From NCBI GenBank assembly GCA_934718155.1, contig CAKUZF010000005.1:1-64000 (forward strand): a stretch of DNA of 64,000 bases, given 5' to 3'. The notes under the pieces were generated by a model that was not told where the DNA came from, made no database searches, and worked only from the letters and a program-made list of their open reading frames with translations. Position numbers and translations under genes: made by a program. How positions within the stretch are numbered: position 1 is the first letter of the stretch; every line of letters begins with the position of its first letter. Of the stretch, positions 62,596 through 64,000 are shown in pieces. The stretch comes from an uncultured Parabacteroides sp. (GTDB taxonomy: Bacteria > Bacteroidota > Bacteroidia > Bacteroidales > Tannerellaceae).

Positions 62596-64000
62596 ATGAA
62601 AGTGAATAAACGAATCTTGCTGCCAAGCCTCTCTTTAGGCTTGGCGGCCTTGATGGCCTCTTGTGGCCAGAGCGCGCAGCATGCGTCGAGCGCAGCGAGC
62701 GTGAACTATACGCAGTTTGTCGATCCCTATATCGGTTCGGGCGAGCATGGCCACGTGTTCGTGGGAGCGAACGTGCCCTTTGGCGCGATTCAGGTGGGCC
62801 CGCAGAATATCCATAAGGGATGGGACTGGTGTTCGGGCTACCATTATAGCGACAGTGTGATTATCGGTTTCAGCCATACGCACCTGAGCGGTACGGGTTG
62901 CGCCGACCTGGGCGATGTCTTGCTGATGCCCTATACGGGTGCGGTGCGCACGGCACGCGGTGAGCAGGATAATATCGAGGGCACGGCCTCCTCTTATTAC
63001 TCCCATGCCAACGAGCAGGTGGCCCCCGGCTACTATGCCCTGTTGATGGACAACGGCGTGAAGGCCGAGATGACTGCGACGGAGCGTGTCGGCTTGCATC
63101 GCTTCACCTATCCGGCTGGCGAGGCGCATCGCCTCTTGATCAACCTGAAGGAGGGCAACGGCGACCGCTCGGTGGAGACCTACCTGAAGAAACTCGACGA
63201 CTATACCATCGAGGGCTACCGCTTCTCGCGGGGATGGAGCCCGATGCACAAGGTCTATTTCGTGTTGAAGTGCGATCAGCCCATCGAGTCGCTGGCTGTG
63301 TTCAACGACGATGAGGCGGCGGGCAACGACGAGCTGACCGGCAAGGAGGTGAAGGGCGTTGTTACCTTCAAGGGCGATGCCGAGCAGGCCTTGGTGAAGA
63401 TCGCCATCTCGTCGGTGAGCTGCGCCAATGCGCAGGCCAATATGCGGAGCGAGTTGGCCCACTGGGATTTCGATGCCGTGCACAATGAGGCGGTGAAGAA
63501 GTGGAACGACCAGCTCTCGACCATCACGGTCGATACCGACGATGCGCGTGCGAAGAAGATCTTCTACACCTCGATGTATCATGCCTTCATCGCCCCGACG
63601 CTCTATTGCGACGTGAATGGCGAGTTTCGTGGTCACGACGACAAGGTCTATACCAACAACAGCTGGACCAACTATTCCACCTTCTCGTTGTGGGACACCT
63701 ATCGCACGCTGAATCCCCTCTTCACGATCTTGAAGCCCAAGATGGTGGCCGACTTGGTGAACTCCTACCTCAGCATCTACGATCAGCAGGGCAAGTTGCC
63801 CATCTGGCCGCTGGTGGGTGGCGAGACGGAGTGTATGCCCGGCTACAGCGCCGTGCCCATCATTGCGGATGCCTACCTGAAGGGAATCCAGGGCTTCGAT
63901 GCGGAGCGTGCCTATCACGACATGGTCGCCTCGGCAACCTATGAGCAGCAGAAGGGCGTCACCTACGTGATGGAGCGTGGCTACATCCCCGCCGACAAGT
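62596..64000 (+). CDS. GH92 alpha-mannosidase, partial (runs off the window)
   Basis: The frame opens at ATG 62596, three bases after the first GH92 stop, and continues without a stop to the window end (468 codons seen). A lipobox ends at Cys23 (LMASC), so it is an outer-membrane lipoprotein. The GH92 marks are FVDPYIGSGEHGHVFVGANVPF, GFSHTHLSGTGCADLGDVLLMP and SLWDTYRTLNPLFTI. The catalytic Glu and Asp lie beyond the visible part. It is clearly different from the preceding GH92, which implies complementary mannoside linkages. Confidence 0.93.
   Translation, partial: MKVNKRILLPSLSLGLAALMASCGQSAQHASSAASVNYTQFVDPYIGSGEHGHVFVGANVPFGAIQVGPQNIHKGWDWCSGYHYSDSVIIGFSHTHLSGTGCADLGDVLLMPYTGAVRTARGEQDNIEGTASSYYSHANEQVAPGYYALLMDNGVKAEMTATERVGLHRFTYPAGEAHRLLINLKEGNGDRSVETYLKKLDDYTIEGYRFSRGWSPMHKVYFVLKCDQPIESLAVFNDDEAAGNDELTGKEVKGVVTFKGDAEQALVKIAISSVSCANAQANMRSELAHWDFDAVHNEAVKKWNDQLSTITVDTDDARAKKIFYTSMYHAFIAPTLYCDVNGEFRGHDDKVYTNNSWTNYSTFSLWDTYRTLNPLFTILKPKMVADLVNSYLSIYDQQGKLPIWPLVGGETECMPGYSAVPIIADAYLKGIQGFDAERAYHDMVASATYEQQKGVTYVMERGYIPADK

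Overview
This window is chromosomal DNA from a GC-rich member of the Bacteroidales. The evidence is the repeated Bacteroidetes -7 promoter element TAnnTTTG, a SusC/SusD pair, and the neighbourhood rpe-comEC-DHH phosphoesterase-DUF4827-glmM. Weak Shine-Dalgarno sites and many ATGA-type stop/start overlaps fit the same group. A Tannerellaceae or Porphyromonadaceae relative is my best guess; it is an inference from gene content and was not tested by alignment. I saw no rRNA, tRNA, CRISPR array, intact transposase or prophage.

Layout. 0-12.6 kb: an HD-MsrA fusion gene divergent from ftsK-lolA, then trxB, a class A penicillin-binding protein, glpK-glpF and a PiT phosphate transporter with a PhoU-like tail. 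12.6-21.6 kb: mostly minus strand, with cutC, a tex-ybaK operon, and a three-gene operon of oxidoreductase, solute-binding protein and fused permease-ATPase, divergent from an AraC regulator; a DUF308 membrane protein follows. 21.7-27.5 kb: envelope genes, namely a TonB-dependent barrel, an aromatic/Gly/Ser/Arg-rich exported protein and a FadL-like porin. 27.6-33.7 kb: an ECF sigma factor, a small protein, rpe, a short comEC, a DHH phosphoesterase, a DUF4827 lipoprotein and glmM. 33.7-38 kb: a precorrin-2 methyltransferase, a chorismatase-like protein and a CcsB/CcsA cytochrome c maturation protein, tightly packed. 38-44.9 kb: DUF4434 protein, sugar porter, nitroreductase, DUF2520 protein, kdsC, maf, a thioredoxin-like protein and a phosphate-selective porin family protein.

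44.9-46.5 kb is a gene-poor island. It holds a broken AAA ATPase, a short DUF1016-like nuclease remnant, a clustered GGCC inverted array and a striking 11-bp-period tandem array arranged around a dyad. 46.5-55 kb: an OmpA-family protein, a lipoprotein with a possible ZU5/DUF2135 architecture, then a minus-strand operon of DUF4199 protein, family 2 glycosyltransferase, nitroreductase, mntP, and one reading frame that joins an IlvD/Edd dehydratase to an ApbE lipoprotein. 55-64 kb: a glycan utilisation locus, SusC-SusD plus two GH92 alpha-mannosidases (the second runs off the window), presumably for mannan or high-mannose N-glycan use.

The least ordinary items are three gene fusions (HD-MsrA, permease-ATPase, dehydratase-ApbE), the chorismatase-like protein next to tetrapyrrole and cytochrome genes, and the repeat-rich island. 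No complete new multi-gene system is evident; these are leads rather than demonstrated systems.
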